From Duganella flavida (GTDB lineage Bacteria; Pseudomonadota; Gammaproteobacteria; Burkholderiales; Burkholderiaceae_D), in the NCBI RefSeq assembly GCF_009857445.1, contig NZ_WWCN01000012.1, positions 1 to 64,000 on the forward strand: 64,000 bases of DNA. Direction: 5' to 3'. This document shows positions 36,009 to 44,270 of the stretch, piece after piece. The first letter of the stretch is position 1. Every line of letters begins with the position of its first letter. The translations under genes were made by a program, and so were the position numbers. Under the pieces are notes generated by a model that saw only the letters and a program-made list of their open reading frames with translations, searched no databases and was not told the DNA's origin.

Positions 36009-36904
36009 TCAAGGGCTGCAAACAACTCGGCGGCCCAGTCGATGAACACGCGCAGGCGGTTGCTGACGTAGCGGTTGGAGGGGAAGACGACGTAGAACGG
36101 ATACGGTTCCGGCTGCCATTTGTCGAAGATGGGCACCAGCGCGCCACTAGTCAGGTGCGGTGCAGCGGCGTATTTGAAGGTCTGTATCACGCCCAGCCCG
36201 GCCAGGCCCGCGGCGACGTGGGCGGTGCTCTCATTCACGCCGACCGCGCGCGTGCCGTGGATTTCCAGTTTCTCGCGGCCCTTGGCGAAATTCAGCGGCA
36301 GGCTGCGGCCGGTGCGGGTCGATAAATAATGCGCGATGACGTGGCCTTCTTCCAGTTCTGACGGATGCTTGGGCATACCGTACTCGCGCAGGTAGGCCGG
36401 CGTGGCGCAGGTCACCCACGAAGCGCGGCCGATCTGGCGGCCGACCAGCGACAGGTCGGTCAAGGCGCCACCACGGATCACACAATCGATGTTATCGCCG
36501 ATCAGGTTAACGTGCTTGTCGGAGACGCCCAGGTCGACCCGAATGTCCGGGTAGCGCGCCAGGAAGCCCGGCAAAGCTGGCAGCAGCACCATGCTGGCGG
36601 TCGAGCTGCCAGTGTCGATGCGCAGGTGGCCGCGCGGGCGCGACTGGGCGGTGCTGAAGCTGGCGTCCACATCGTCCAGCTCCTTCAGCAGGCGCTGGGT
36701 CTTCTCGTAATACTGCGCGCCCTCCGGCGTGACCGACACGCGCCGCGTGGTGCGCAACAACAGCTTCACGCGCAGGTGCGCTTCCAGTTGCTGGATCGCC
36801 TTGGTCAGGCTGGCATTGGGCATGCCCAGCGTGTCAGCCGCTTTGGTGAAGCTGCCCGCCTCCACTACGCGGGCAAAGGCGCGGATCGCCTGCAATTGGT
36901 CCAT
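36005..36904 (-). CDS. LysR family transcriptional regulator
   Basis: 299 aa from the ATG at 36904 (MDQLQAIRAFARVVEAGSFT). Winged HTH at ~1-60 (KAADTLGMPNASLTKAIQQL), then a substrate-binding domain. It diverges from the SDR gene at 37023, so that gene is its likely target; the shared 118-bp region contains an ATTC-N8-GAAT palindrome. The effector is unknown. Confidence 0.92.
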   Translation of the reverse strand: MDQLQAIRAFARVVEAGSFTKAADTLGMPNASLTKAIQQLEAHLRVKLLLRTTRRVSVTPEGAQYYEKTQRLLKELDDVDASFSTAQSRPRGHLRIDTGSSTASMVLLPALPGFLARYPDIRVDLGVSDKHVNLIGDNIDCVIRGGALTDLSLVGRQIGRASWVTCATPAYLREYGMPKHPSELEEGHVIAHYLSTRTGRSLPLNFAKGREKLEIHGTRAVGVNESTAHVAAGLAGLGVIQTFKYAAAPHLTSGALVPIFDKWQPEPYPFYVVFPSNRYVSNRLRVFIDWAAELFAALD

Positions 36905-36917
36905 GTGGCCCCTCACT

Positions 36918-36933
36918 ATTCACATATGGGAAT
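36918..36933. promoter_or_regulatory. Candidate LysR operator in the LysR/SDR divergent region
   Basis: ATTC-N8-GAAT inverted repeat with the T-N11-A pattern of LysR sites, 15 bp from the regulator's start. Confidence 0.45.
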
Positions 36934-37022
36934 AATCCATTTCGTTACAGCTACTTTATTCAATAGTTCGCCGAGCGTAAAGTGGATTCCGTCGTCAACC
37001 ATATTCCACTAGGAGCCATATC

Positions 37023-37787
37023 ATGAACAATGCACACAAACTCGCAGGCAAAGTAGCACTGGTTACCGGCGGCACCACCGGCATCGGCCTCGCTTCGGCG
37101 CAGGATTTCGCAGCACAGGGTGCGCTGGTGTACATCACCGGCCGCCGCCAGGCTGAACTGGACGCAGCGGTGGAGACCATCCGCGCCACCGGCGCCACCG
37201 TCTACGGCATCCAGGGCGACATCGCCAATCTGGATGACCTAGACCGTATCTACGCTGAAATCAAAGCACGCTCGGGCCATCTGGACGTACTGTTCGCCAA
37301 CGCCGGCGGCGGCGACATGATGCCACTGGAAGCAGTGACCGAAGAACACTTCGACCGCATCTTCAACAGCAATGTGAAAGGCACGCTGTTCACCGTGCAG
37401 AAAGCGCTGCGCCTGCTGAAAGACGGCAGCTCGGTGATCCTGACCGCCTCCACCACCTCGGTGCAGGGCACGGAAAACTTCAGCGTCTACAGCGCCAGCA
37501 AGGCGGCCGTGCGCAACTTCGCGCGCAGCTGGCTGCTGGACCTGAAACCGCGCAACATCCGCGTCAACGCCATCAGCCCGGGCCCGGTGCATACCCCTGG
37601 CCTGGCCGGGCTGGTGCCGGAAGAACACCAGAGCGGCCTGCTGGGCCACTTGGCCTCGCTGGTGCCGATCGGCCGCCTCGGCCAGCCATCCGAAGTGGCC
37701 AAGGCCGTGACCTTCCTGGCTTCCGATGACAGCACCTTCATCAACGGCATCGAACTGTTTGTGGATGGCGGCATCGCCCAGATCTGA
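37023..37787 (+). CDS. Short-chain dehydrogenase/reductase
   Basis: 254 aa classical SDR. Cofactor motif GGTTGIGLASA, NAG segment FANAGGGD, catalytic Ser ~142 and YSASK (Y-x-x-x-K), and the C-terminal FVDGGIAQI. The Arg pair after the cofactor motif (TGRRQ) suggests NADP(H). AGGAGCC precedes the ATG. It is probably controlled by the divergent LysR gene; the substrate is unknown. Confidence 0.92.
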   Translation: MNNAHKLAGKVALVTGGTTGIGLASAQDFAAQGALVYITGRRQAELDAAVETIRATGATVYGIQGDIANLDDLDRIYAEIKARSGHLDVLFANAGGGDMMPLEAVTEEHFDRIFNSNVKGTLFTVQKALRLLKDGSSVILTASTTSVQGTENFSVYSASKAAVRNFARSWLLDLKPRNIRVNAISPGPVHTPGLAGLVPEEHQSGLLGHLASLVPIGRLGQPSEVAKAVTFLASDDSTFINGIELFVDGGIAQI

Positions 37788-37795
37788 GGCAAACA

Positions 37796-37828
37796 AAAAG
37801 GCCGGACCTCAATGAGGCCCGGCCTTTT
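37796..37828. terminator. Bidirectional terminator between SDR and PEP-CTERM genes
   Basis: GGCCGGACCTC pairs with GAGGCCCGGCC around AAT, flanked by AAAAA on the left and TTTT on the right. Confidence 0.9.
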
Positions 37829-37853
37829 CGAATCCGCCCTACCAGGAGCGAAA

Positions 37854-38471
37854 TTACGCTTTACGGCGACGCGCTGCGAAGCCCACCAGGCCCAGGCCTG
37901 CCAGCAGCATGGCGTAAGTTTCTGGTTCCGGCACGGCGCCGGTGACGCTGACAAGGTCAACCATGCCGTCGGTGCTGTCGGTGTTCACGCTGGTGTCGCG
38001 GAACAACAGCTTGGTACTGCTGCTGTTGGCCACGAAGGTGAACGAATATGGCGACACCAGAGATGCCTGGTTGTGGTTGCCGTAGGCGCTGACGTCCAGC
38101 GAACCCAGTACCGCCAGGCCGCTCGAGGCTTCAACCGTCATGGTCTGCAACGCGCTGCCGGAGATGGCGCCGTAAGAGAAATTCACGGTGTAGGTATTGC
38201 CGGCAACGGTCGCCAGGTCCTGGAAGATGGTGCCGCCGGCCATTTGGCCCCAGCCGAAGAAGGCCGCTGCCACGCCGTTGGCTGCAGGATAGCCACTGCC
38301 GTCGATGCCGCAGCAATTGATGTACGCCGAGACTGGCGCGAAACCTGCGGTCTGGGTCGAGCCCCAACCAGCACCGCCGTCTTCGAAGCTGCCGTTGGTC
38401 ACCAGTTCAGCGGCGCTGGCGCCTGCTGCTGCAAAAAAGGCCAGCAAGCTGGCGGCAATAATTTTTTTCAT
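37854..38471 (-). CDS. PEP-CTERM sorting domain exported protein
   Basis: 205 aa from the ATG at 38471, with GAGGG upstream. Signal peptide (1-21, ending ASAAE), a beta-rich body that starts LVTNGSFEDGG (carbohydrate-binding-like), and a C-terminal PEP-CTERM signal: VPEPETYAMLLAGLGLVG and an Arg cluster. Such proteins are processed by exosortase and often go with exopolysaccharide. No exosortase gene is in this window. Confidence 0.92.
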   Translation of the reverse strand: MKKIIAASLLAFFAAAGASAAELVTNGSFEDGGAGWGSTQTAGFAPVSAYINCCGIDGSGYPAANGVAAAFFGWGQMAGGTIFQDLATVAGNTYTVNFSYGAISGSALQTMTVEASSGLAVLGSLDVSAYGNHNQASLVSPYSFTFVANSSSTKLLFRDTSVNTDSTDGMVDLVSVTGAVPEPETYAMLLAGLGLVGFAARRRKA

Positions 38472-38560
38472 GGTGAGCCCTCGGTTTGATGTACATAGAA
38501 ACAACAGTGATTGCTATTTTACATCAAAATTCGGCGCGTGGGCACGATATTCTGCGAGTG

Positions 38561-38800
38561 CTAGCGGTGGGCGTAGACAAAAGCGTGCAGGCGGACATCG
38601 GCGATGTCTTCGCTGGCGAATAACAGGCTGAAGGCGTCGCTGGGGCCGTCGCGCCGGCCGGTGATGCAGCAGCCGTCCTTGACCACGAGCGCAGTCAGGA
38701 TCCGGCCATCGCGCAGCTCCACATCGACCACAAGGTCATCGACGCTGAGTTCCGCGCCCAGCTTGGCGGTCAGGTAGCGTGGTATCAAAATGCCCAGCAT
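38561..38800 (-). CDS. Small hypothetical protein
   Basis: 79 aa starting MLGILIPRYLTAKLG, no signal peptide or clear membrane helix; mixed alpha/beta composition with LSVDDLVVDVELRDGRILTA. Base composition matches the backbone, not the island. GAGGTCC lies upstream of the ATG. The family is not recognised. Confidence 0.55.
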   Translation of the reverse strand: MLGILIPRYLTAKLGAELSVDDLVVDVELRDGRILTALVVKDGCCITGRRDGPSDAFSLLFASEDIADVRLHAFVYAHR

Positions 38801-38869
38801 GATGGGACCTCGTTACAGCTTGCAGGCCCATAGTATCTCACAAACCGCCTCAAAATTGAGCAGATAAAA

Positions 38870-38903
38870 CAAAGGCCCCGATGCTTGCGCGGCGGGGCCT
38901 TTG
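38870..38903 (-). terminator. Terminator, probably the original ssrA terminator displaced by the island
   Basis: AAAGGCCCCG pairs with CGGGGCCTTT, flanked by A-rich and T-containing ends. It lies 17 bp outside the outer copy of the ssrA 3' end at 38920. Removing the island would bring it directly behind ssrA on the minus strand. Confidence 0.7.
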
Positions 38904-38919
38904 TGGTCATGCATCCGGA

Positions 38920-38950
38920 TGGTGGAGCTGGCGTCAATCGAATCGCTGGA
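38920..38950. repeat. Outer attachment-site copy (ssrA 3'-end core)
   Basis: TGGTGGAGCTGGCG differs by one base from the ssrA 3' end (TGGTGGAGCCGGCG at 55407), and the following TCAATCGAATCGCTGGA is identical to the sequence after the copy at 42897. This marks the far boundary of the integrated elements. Confidence 0.85.
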
Positions 38951-39002
38951 CCGCTGCAGAGGGGAAAATTGACATTTCTACTCGCCCTTTTCCAGAATAG
39001 CG

Positions 39003-39568
39003 TTCCAGTTCCGCCCCAGTTACATTTTGATATGCAAAATGGGAGCTGCGGGCATACAAAGTGACGAAAAAATAGCCGAGAAAGAGCGGGCGGGATATGT
39101 GAAGTTAGCTAACCTAGCGGTTTGCTAACTTCACTTCCCTTATTCGCGCCTGCGGTGCTCAACGGGAACCTGCCCTGCGGTGCCTTTGCTGCGTCCGCAG
39201 CGGTAACCAGACTCATTGCACTATTTGGCGGCATAGATTACGTGCTCACTCAAAACCCAGTAAAAAAGTGAGAATCAACGCATTTTCCCTGTTGCCATAC
39301 TGGTATGCTTTACGGCAGTTTTTTCTTTGCCTGAGACGCCTCTTAGCCAGAAATGGATGACATCGCACTGAAAGACAGGATGAAAATGAGGCTTAAGAAT
39401 TTTATCGCCGGCGGCATTGGAAGCGGCTTTGGGACCATCATTTGGAAATGCTACAACAGGAGTTGGTCGGAGGTGGATTGGTTCAAGGTCGGCTTCATCA
39501 CCCTATTCACGATTTTAGTAGCCGCTCTTTTTTCTATTTCGCAAACAAACCAAAAGCAGGATGAGTGA
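39003..39568. repeat. Element-end block, copy A (~566 bp)
   Basis: It is nearly identical to 43221-43787. It contains a short palindrome (39023-39041), a 16-bp inverted repeat (39099-39114 with 39119-39134, GTGAAGTTAGC outer arm, one mismatch), a conserved non-coding stretch of ~200 bp and the 71-aa membrane protein gene. Apart from that gene, 38904-39352 holds no coding sequence that I can support. Confidence 0.9.
39353..39568 (+). CDS. 71-aa membrane protein, copy A
   Basis: MDDIALKDRMKMRLKNFIAG, then a Gly-rich GSGFGTIIW and one transmembrane helix (VGFITLFTILVAALFSI) before a polar end. 63 of 71 residues match copy B at 43572. The changes are conservative and no stop or frameshift has arisen, so both copies seem to be under selection. 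Function not recognised. A GGCC-type intergenic motif follows the stop. Confidence 0.75.
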   Translation: MDDIALKDRMKMRLKNFIAGGIGSGFGTIIWKCYNRSWSEVDWFKVGFITLFTILVAALFSISQTNQKQDE

Positions 39569-39637
39569 CGCTAACGGTTAAAAGCGGCCGGAGTGGACAG
39601 GCCTCAAAAGCAGACATTGACATACGGAGCACCTTAG

Positions 39638-40117
39638 TTGAAAAACCATATTACGTTGCGGGATGTTCTGATTGCCACTTTCGTTTCGATTGTGCTCACC
39701 AATCCAGTTCGTGCTGAATATGTCGAGCCCAACATCAAACATGCGCCATATGGCGAGGTCAAGGTCGTCGTGCCAATTACTAGCGACGATCCGGCAGTTT
39801 GGTTATTCCGACTGCGCAACGTTGGCAACGGGATAACGGTCACTGGTGGATTGGGTGGCGGCATGCAGGTGAAAATTGTGATGTACGGTGCTGGCATCAA
39901 ATTGCTATCGCAACCGATCGATCCCAAGATCAAGGAAGCCATAGACGCCGCACGTGCCGCAGGTGCGCAATTTAACGTTTGCAACGTCACACTCAAGGGC
40001 ATGAAATTGGACTGGCATGCACTCTACGGACTTAAAGAAGAGGATATTGTTCCTTCCGGATTTGCCGAGGTTGGCTGGCTTGCCAGTCATGGTTGGGCTG
40101 TTGATCCCGCAAATTAA
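39638..40117 (+). CDS. Exported DsrE/DsrF-like protein
   Basis: 159 aa from a TTG start (KNHITLRDVLIATFVSIVL signal peptide, cleavage after VRA). The body fits the DsrE-like fold: KVVVPITSDDPAVWLFRLRN, MQVKIVMYGAGIKLL and AGAQFNVCNVTLKGMKLD, with the conserved cysteine position in NVCNVTL. Periplasmic DsrE-like proteins are usually uncharacterised; sulfur-transfer relatives act in the cytoplasm. It is cargo of element A. Confidence 0.75.
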   Translation: MKNHITLRDVLIATFVSIVLTNPVRAEYVEPNIKHAPYGEVKVVVPITSDDPAVWLFRLRNVGNGITVTGGLGGGMQVKIVMYGAGIKLLSQPIDPKIKEAIDAARAAGAQFNVCNVTLKGMKLDWHALYGLKEEDIVPSGFAEVGWLASHGWAVDPAN

Positions 40118-40207
40118 GTTATTCCTAGGGATTAGGGCGGGTCGCGGCAAGGAGAGGACTATTTAGAAAAGCAGTCGATCACTGCCACTGATATGGACAG
40201 ATTCAAC

Positions 40208-40708
40208 ATGAAATTGAAGTTATTCATCCTTGGCGCTCTTGTGCTCTGCACATCGATTGCCGCCAATGCCGCCAACAGCGATGATGTCAGCATCAGCGCT
40301 GTCGCCAATAGATTTGTGGACGCGTTACAGCATCAACGTTATCGGGATGCAGCCGCCATGTTTGTACCGCGAGGAAGGGAAGATATCACTACCACCGAGC
40401 ACGCGCTTCAACGAATCGACGATGGTGTTGGTAGTTTCTCAACGCTACATCTTGTCGCGGCGCTACCTGATGGTAGAAGCGTGAAGCTGGAAGTTGCTGC
40501 ATATCAAAATGCACCATTGGATGCTCAGAAGTTTGTTCAGCTTAGATATGTTTCCACGGCTAGCGATGGACAACAGGTTTTTTACGAGTTGAACCTTACC
40601 GCTGACGGTATGCCACCACAGATTTTATCGTTCGGGCTACACCTCCCCACAGCCGATACGCAATCTTCCAAACGCGCGAATCAGCTCGTCAACACCATTA
40701 AACATTGA
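40208..40708 (+). CDS. Exported protein of unknown function
   Basis: 166 aa from the ATG at 40208, or five codons longer. Signal peptide MKLKLFILGALVLCTSIAA, then an alpha+beta domain: VANRFVDALQHQRYRDAAAMF reads like the first helices of a SnoaL/NTF2-like or DUF4019-like fold. Not firmly recognised. It is cargo of element A; motif GCGGCCAATATTGGACCTTGA follows at 40732. Confidence 0.65.
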   Translation: MKLKLFILGALVLCTSIAANAANSDDVSISAVANRFVDALQHQRYRDAAAMFVPRGREDITTTEHALQRIDDGVGSFSTLHLVAALPDGRSVKLEVAAYQNAPLDAQKFVQLRYVSTASDGQQVFYELNLTADGMPPQILSFGLHLPTADTQSSKRANQLVNTIKH

Positions 40709-40808
40709 AGCTTACTTAAAGACGGCAGCAAGCGGCCAATATTGGACCTTGAATCTCTGACCTCTGCAGAATGTTTGTTCATACGTAGTCGGCCGCCAAT
40801 GAGGATAT

Positions 40809-40832
40809 CGTTAGCCTTCCGCAAGGCTAACG
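40809..40832. repeat. Perfect 10-bp hairpin in an otherwise empty gap
   Basis: CGTTAGCCTT pairs with AAGGCTAACG around CCGC. No T-run follows, so it is not a typical terminator. The TTAGC...GCTAA core resembles the larger inverted repeat in the element ends. Confidence 0.8.
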
Positions 40833-40896
40833 AACCAATATGTGAAAGTTAAAATGACAAAAAATTAGTTTAAGTCGGCAACTTCTCACATGTGTA

Positions 40897-41138
40897 TTGT
40901 TCTGTGCACTCGCCGTCGCAATCACACTCATCTTTAACCGCCGGCCATACATTTCTACGATTCTCGCCGCCCCTCACTCTTCCTCCAATTCATTGTCGGG
41001 CTTGCAATGGGAGCATTGTACTGGGCGGCATCCGCCAAAGGGTTCAAATACATGGCCAAACATCAAGCAACACAGAGCACCGTCGAGAGGTACGCGCGTT
41101 TAAACCTTCGCGGCTGGAAATCGCCCCAAAACCGGTAG
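40897..41138 (+). pseudogene. Possible frameshifted small membrane protein
   Basis: One frame gives a hydrophobic helix VLFCALAVAITLIF; a second frame continues LFLQFIVGLAMGALYW, then AASAKGFKYMAKHQ and a basic end with a stop at 41136. Joined near 40975 they would be a ~80-residue two-helix membrane protein. No good start codon is visible. The rest of 40709-41295 holds nothing else that I can support. Confidence 0.35.
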
Positions 41139-41295
41139 AGATCGTCCAAGCATCGGGACTCCATTGGGTGGCAGGTAGTCTTTTCCTATCTGTAATTCTC
41201 TTGAAACTTATCCAAGTTACAATGCTGGCTAGTAGATACATTACGTTACACTCTGTTACGTGATCTCTATTCCCTCTATGTTTTTGATTATTTCC

Positions 41296-42696
41296 ATGAA
41301 GAATATAAATGTTGCCATGGGACGCCCAGGCGCTTTTAGTGCGGTACATAGGTCTACTCAAGAGCTCGCGCTCAGTATGCGCAGCTGCGCACGTAGGGCA
41401 ATGTGGGGAGTCGCTGGCATCCAGGGTTATCGCAAGCAGGTGGCGACGTTCGAACGCTTCGGTTTGGAAGATATTCAACGCTGGCAGCAGAGTGAACTGA
41501 CACAGTTGACCAGACAAGCGCTGGCCTATGTGCCGTTCTATCGTCAGCGTCGCCATCTCTTGCAAAATGTCGAGTCCGCTAACCTCGAGACTTGGCCCAT
41601 TTTGCAAAAAGCTGATGTAATTAGCGGTGGCAAAGATTTTTACTCTGAAAATGTTTTTCTGCGTAGTTTCACGGCAACCAGTGGTAGCACAGGATCCCCG
41701 ATGACTATCATCCGCACGCCGAGATCGACCGCGTACGAGCGCGCGTTGATCGAGCGTCAGTTACGTTGGGCAGGATGGTCTCGCGGGGACCGGCGTGTAT
41801 GGTTGCGTGGCGACGATATCATACCGCTGCAGCACTGGACGGGGCCATTTTGGCGTCATAATGTTGCAGAGCAGATGCTGGTATGTTCCTCTTTTCACCT
41901 CCGGGACGACACGATCGAGCATTATTTACGAGCGATTACCGAATTCGATCCTGTGATTATTCAGGCCTATCCTTCTTCGATAGCTTGTGTGGCGCGCTGG
42001 CTGCTTGCGAACGGCAAACGCTATCTTGGCCGCAAGCTGCGCGGCATTGTGACATCCTCCGAAACATTGTCCGACGGCGTTCGACGGGACATTGTTGCTG
42101 CGTTTGGCGTGGCCGTGTTTGACTGGTACGGCCAAGCGGAGCGCGTGAGCTCGATCGGCACCTGCTCGGAAGGCACTTATCACGTCATGGAAGACAGTGG
42201 TTTCGTCGAATTTTCCCCACAGAATAACGGTACGGCAATGGTTATTAGTACAGGCTTTGGCAATGCGGCCATGCCCTTGATCCGCTATTACACTGGAGAC
42301 GCTGTTGTACCGAAAGCACCGGGGTTCCGTTGTGGATGTGGCTCGCAGTTCCGCGCTTTAGAGAAAATTGTGGGACGCGAAACCGATAAGATAGTCACGT
42401 CGGACGGTAGAGAGCATGTCATGCTTGACTTCATCTTCGACTATCTTTCAGGACTGAAAGAAGGGCAAATCGTACAGCAGGGACTTGATGATATTTGCAT
42501 TAATGTGGTCTTGCATCCGGGCTATACGCTTGACGACGTTGAGCCCGCCGTGACGCGGGCGCGCCAGCGCTTCGGTGCCCATGTGACAGTCCAACTGCGT
42601 CTTCTTGATTACATTCCACGTACATCGGCCGGAAAGTTCCGTCTAATCGTCGATCAGCGTAAGCCCAACACAGCATCTCTAGAGGCGATCGAATAG
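41296..42696 (+). CDS. PaaK/CapK-like adenylate-forming enzyme
   Basis: 466 aa from the ATG at 41296; ATGs at 41278 and 41317 and a GTG at 41260 are alternatives, and none has a clear ribosome site. Adenylation motif FTATSGSTGSPMTI, then PLIRYYTGDAVV and the C-terminal TSAGKFRLIV with the catalytic Lys. The cysteines in FRCGCGSQF match the PaaK/CapK subgroup, which activates aryl or other carboxylic acids or acts in capsule gene clusters. It stands alone in element A without a partner pathway. Confidence 0.85.
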   Translation: MKNINVAMGRPGAFSAVHRSTQELALSMRSCARRAMWGVAGIQGYRKQVATFERFGLEDIQRWQQSELTQLTRQALAYVPFYRQRRHLLQNVESANLETWPILQKADVISGGKDFYSENVFLRSFTATSGSTGSPMTIIRTPRSTAYERALIERQLRWAGWSRGDRRVWLRGDDIIPLQHWTGPFWRHNVAEQMLVCSSFHLRDDTIEHYLRAITEFDPVIIQAYPSSIACVARWLLANGKRYLGRKLRGIVTSSETLSDGVRRDIVAAFGVAVFDWYGQAERVSSIGTCSEGTYHVMEDSGFVEFSPQNNGTAMVISTGFGNAAMPLIRYYTGDAVVPKAPGFRCGCGSQFRALEKIVGRETDKIVTSDGREHVMLDFIFDYLSGLKEGQIVQQGLDDICINVVLHPGYTLDDVEPAVTRARQRFGAHVTVQLRLLDYIPRTSAGKFRLIVDQRKPNTASLEAIE

Positions 42697-42778
42697 CAGG
42701 CAGAAGAGCGGCACTCTTGGATGCTCCCATAGTTCCGATTTGCACGCGCAAAAAGAAAAAGCCCCTGAAATGAACTGA

Positions 42779-42910
42779 CCCCAGTTCGTATTTGGATGGC
42801 GGCGGACGTTCGTGCCATGCTGGACGGGCTCTCATAGTAAAAAACCCGCTCGGAGGCGGGTTTTTTGTACTACTGAGCTTGCTTAAAACGTATAAGTGGT
42901 GGAGCCGGCG
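42779..42910. repeat. Internal attachment-site repeat with copied terminator
   Basis: Bases 42815-42910 are identical over 96 bp to 55325-55420; 42779-42814 match with a few differences. It includes a CCCGC/GCGGG terminator hairpin (42843-42866) and ends with TGGTGGAGCCGGCG, the ssrA 3' end (42897-42910). This is the junction between elements A and B. Confidence 0.92.
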
Positions 42911-43220
42911 TCAATCGAATCGCTGGATCGCTTCATAGGGAAAATTGACAATTCCAAGCGCCCTTTTCTAGAAGTTACCCCAAAAGTGACCCCACTTATC
43001 GACGGGTCAGAAATAGACCACCGCGCGAAAGCTCTGCTCGTCCTGGAATCACTAAACACCAGCGGCAAGCGCAGCAAGCGAACCGACAAGGCACGAACTA
43101 TCGACTTCTGACTGTAGCTGCCAAAATAAGTAGCAGGACGATGCGCTTGAAAATGTACTTAGTGCCACGTCAGTTGAGCAAGAAGAGCGAAAAATCTCAT
43201 TAAGTGGCGCAAAAATAACA
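42911..43220. other. Non-coding left end of element B
   Basis: 310 bases between the internal att copy and the shared block. The first ~45 bases match the left end of element A; the rest has no counterpart there. Short open frames exist, but none has a ribosome site or recognisable composition, so no gene is called. Confidence 0.5.
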
Positions 43221-43787
43221 TTCTAGTTCCGTCCCAGTTACATTTTGATATACAAAATGGCATCTGCGGGCGTACAAGGTGACGCAAAAATAGCCGAGAA
43301 AGAGCGGGCAGGATATGTGAAGTTAGCTAACCTTGCGGTTTGCTAACTTCACTTCCCGTATTCGCGCCTGCGGTGCTCAACGGGAACCTGCCCTGCGGGG
43401 CCTTTGCTGCGTCCGCAGCGGTAACTAGACTCATTGAACTACTTGGGGCAATAGATGGCGTACTCACTCAAAACCCAGTAAAAAAAGTGAGAATCCACGC
43501 ATTTTTCCTGTTGGCAAACTGGTATGCTTTACGGCAGTTTTTGCCTTGCCTGAGACGCCTCTTGGCCAGAAATGGATGACATCGCACTGAAAGACAGGAT
43601 GAAAATGCGGCTTAAAAATTTTATCGCCGGCGGCGTTGGCAGCGGCTTTGGGACCATCATTTGGGAATGCTACAACAAGAGTTGGGCGGAAGTGGATTGG
43701 CTCAAGGTCAGCTTCATCACTCTGTTCACGATTTTAATAGCCGCTCTTTTTTCTATTTCGCCAACAAACCAAAAGCAAGATGAGTGA
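43221..43787. repeat. Element-end block, copy B (~567 bp)
   Basis: Second copy of 39003-39568, with the palindrome at 43241-43259, the inverted repeat at 43317-43352 and the 71-aa membrane protein gene. Differences are scattered single bases. Confidence 0.9.
43572..43787 (+). CDS. 71-aa membrane protein, copy B
   Basis: Paralogue of the protein at 39353, with eight substitutions (for example Val for Ile in IAGG-V-GSG, and Pro for Gln near the end). One transmembrane helix near residues 46-62. Followed by GGCCAGAATAGGACATTGA at 43795. Function not recognised; its presence at the same end of both elements suggests a role in element maintenance or simply co-inheritance. Confidence 0.75.
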   Translation: MDDIALKDRMKMRLKNFIAGGVGSGFGTIIWECYNKSWAEVDWLKVSFITLFTILIAALFSISPTNQKQDE

Positions 43788-43843
43788 TGCTAATGGCCAG
43801 AATAGGACATTGAACGAAACAACGTTCATCAAGATGACGATGC

Positions 43844-44270
43844 GAAAGCTTCCAGCTGAATCAGAACGGCAAGATCGACCTCGCGCGCCTGCCTGCGCCG
43901 GCCGATGAAGGGAAGGCGCGGTTGGAGGCGGTGCACGCGCCCCATGAAATGCTGTCCACGAGTTCTGGTGCAAGCTGGTGGTGACGATGGCATCAGGCAA
44001 CGCACCAACTTTTTCGACGTGGGCGGCGATTCGCTGGCACTGATGGCGGTCAAGCACGAGCTGGATTTGCAGTACGGCCACAATATCGACCTCGTCACGA
44101 TCTATGGCAGTCCCACCATCGCAAGCCTGGCCGAACTGATCGCCGAAGTCGAACCGATGGTCCCATCGGGCATGCTGCGGCCACGCCGGAATCTGAACAG
44201 CGCGCGCCGTCAACGTCTGGCCCAGTCAAAAACCACTACAACCTTCTCACAGTGCAAGGAAAATCTATGA
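43844..44270 (+). pseudogene. NRPS relic: adenylation-domain end plus carrier domain
   Basis: The first frame gives FQLNQNGKIDLARLPAP, the A10 motif (Lys of NGK) and linker of an adenylation domain, and stops near 43982. The second frame gives a carrier domain with the phosphopantetheine serine: NFFDVGGDSLALMAVKHEL and TIYGSPTIASLAELI. Frames differ and the rest of the enzyme is missing. High GC contrasts with the neighbours. The relic's stop overlaps the esterase ATG at 44267. Confidence 0.75.

Noticed and set aside
40892..41263. 123-codon open frame in the gap before the PaaK-like gene
   Set aside because: Composition is not protein-like, and the two other frames give a better split membrane protein.
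42896..43111. 71-codon open frame starting in the att copy
   Set aside because: It begins inside the ssrA 3'-end repeat, has no ribosome site and has no counterpart at the element A end.
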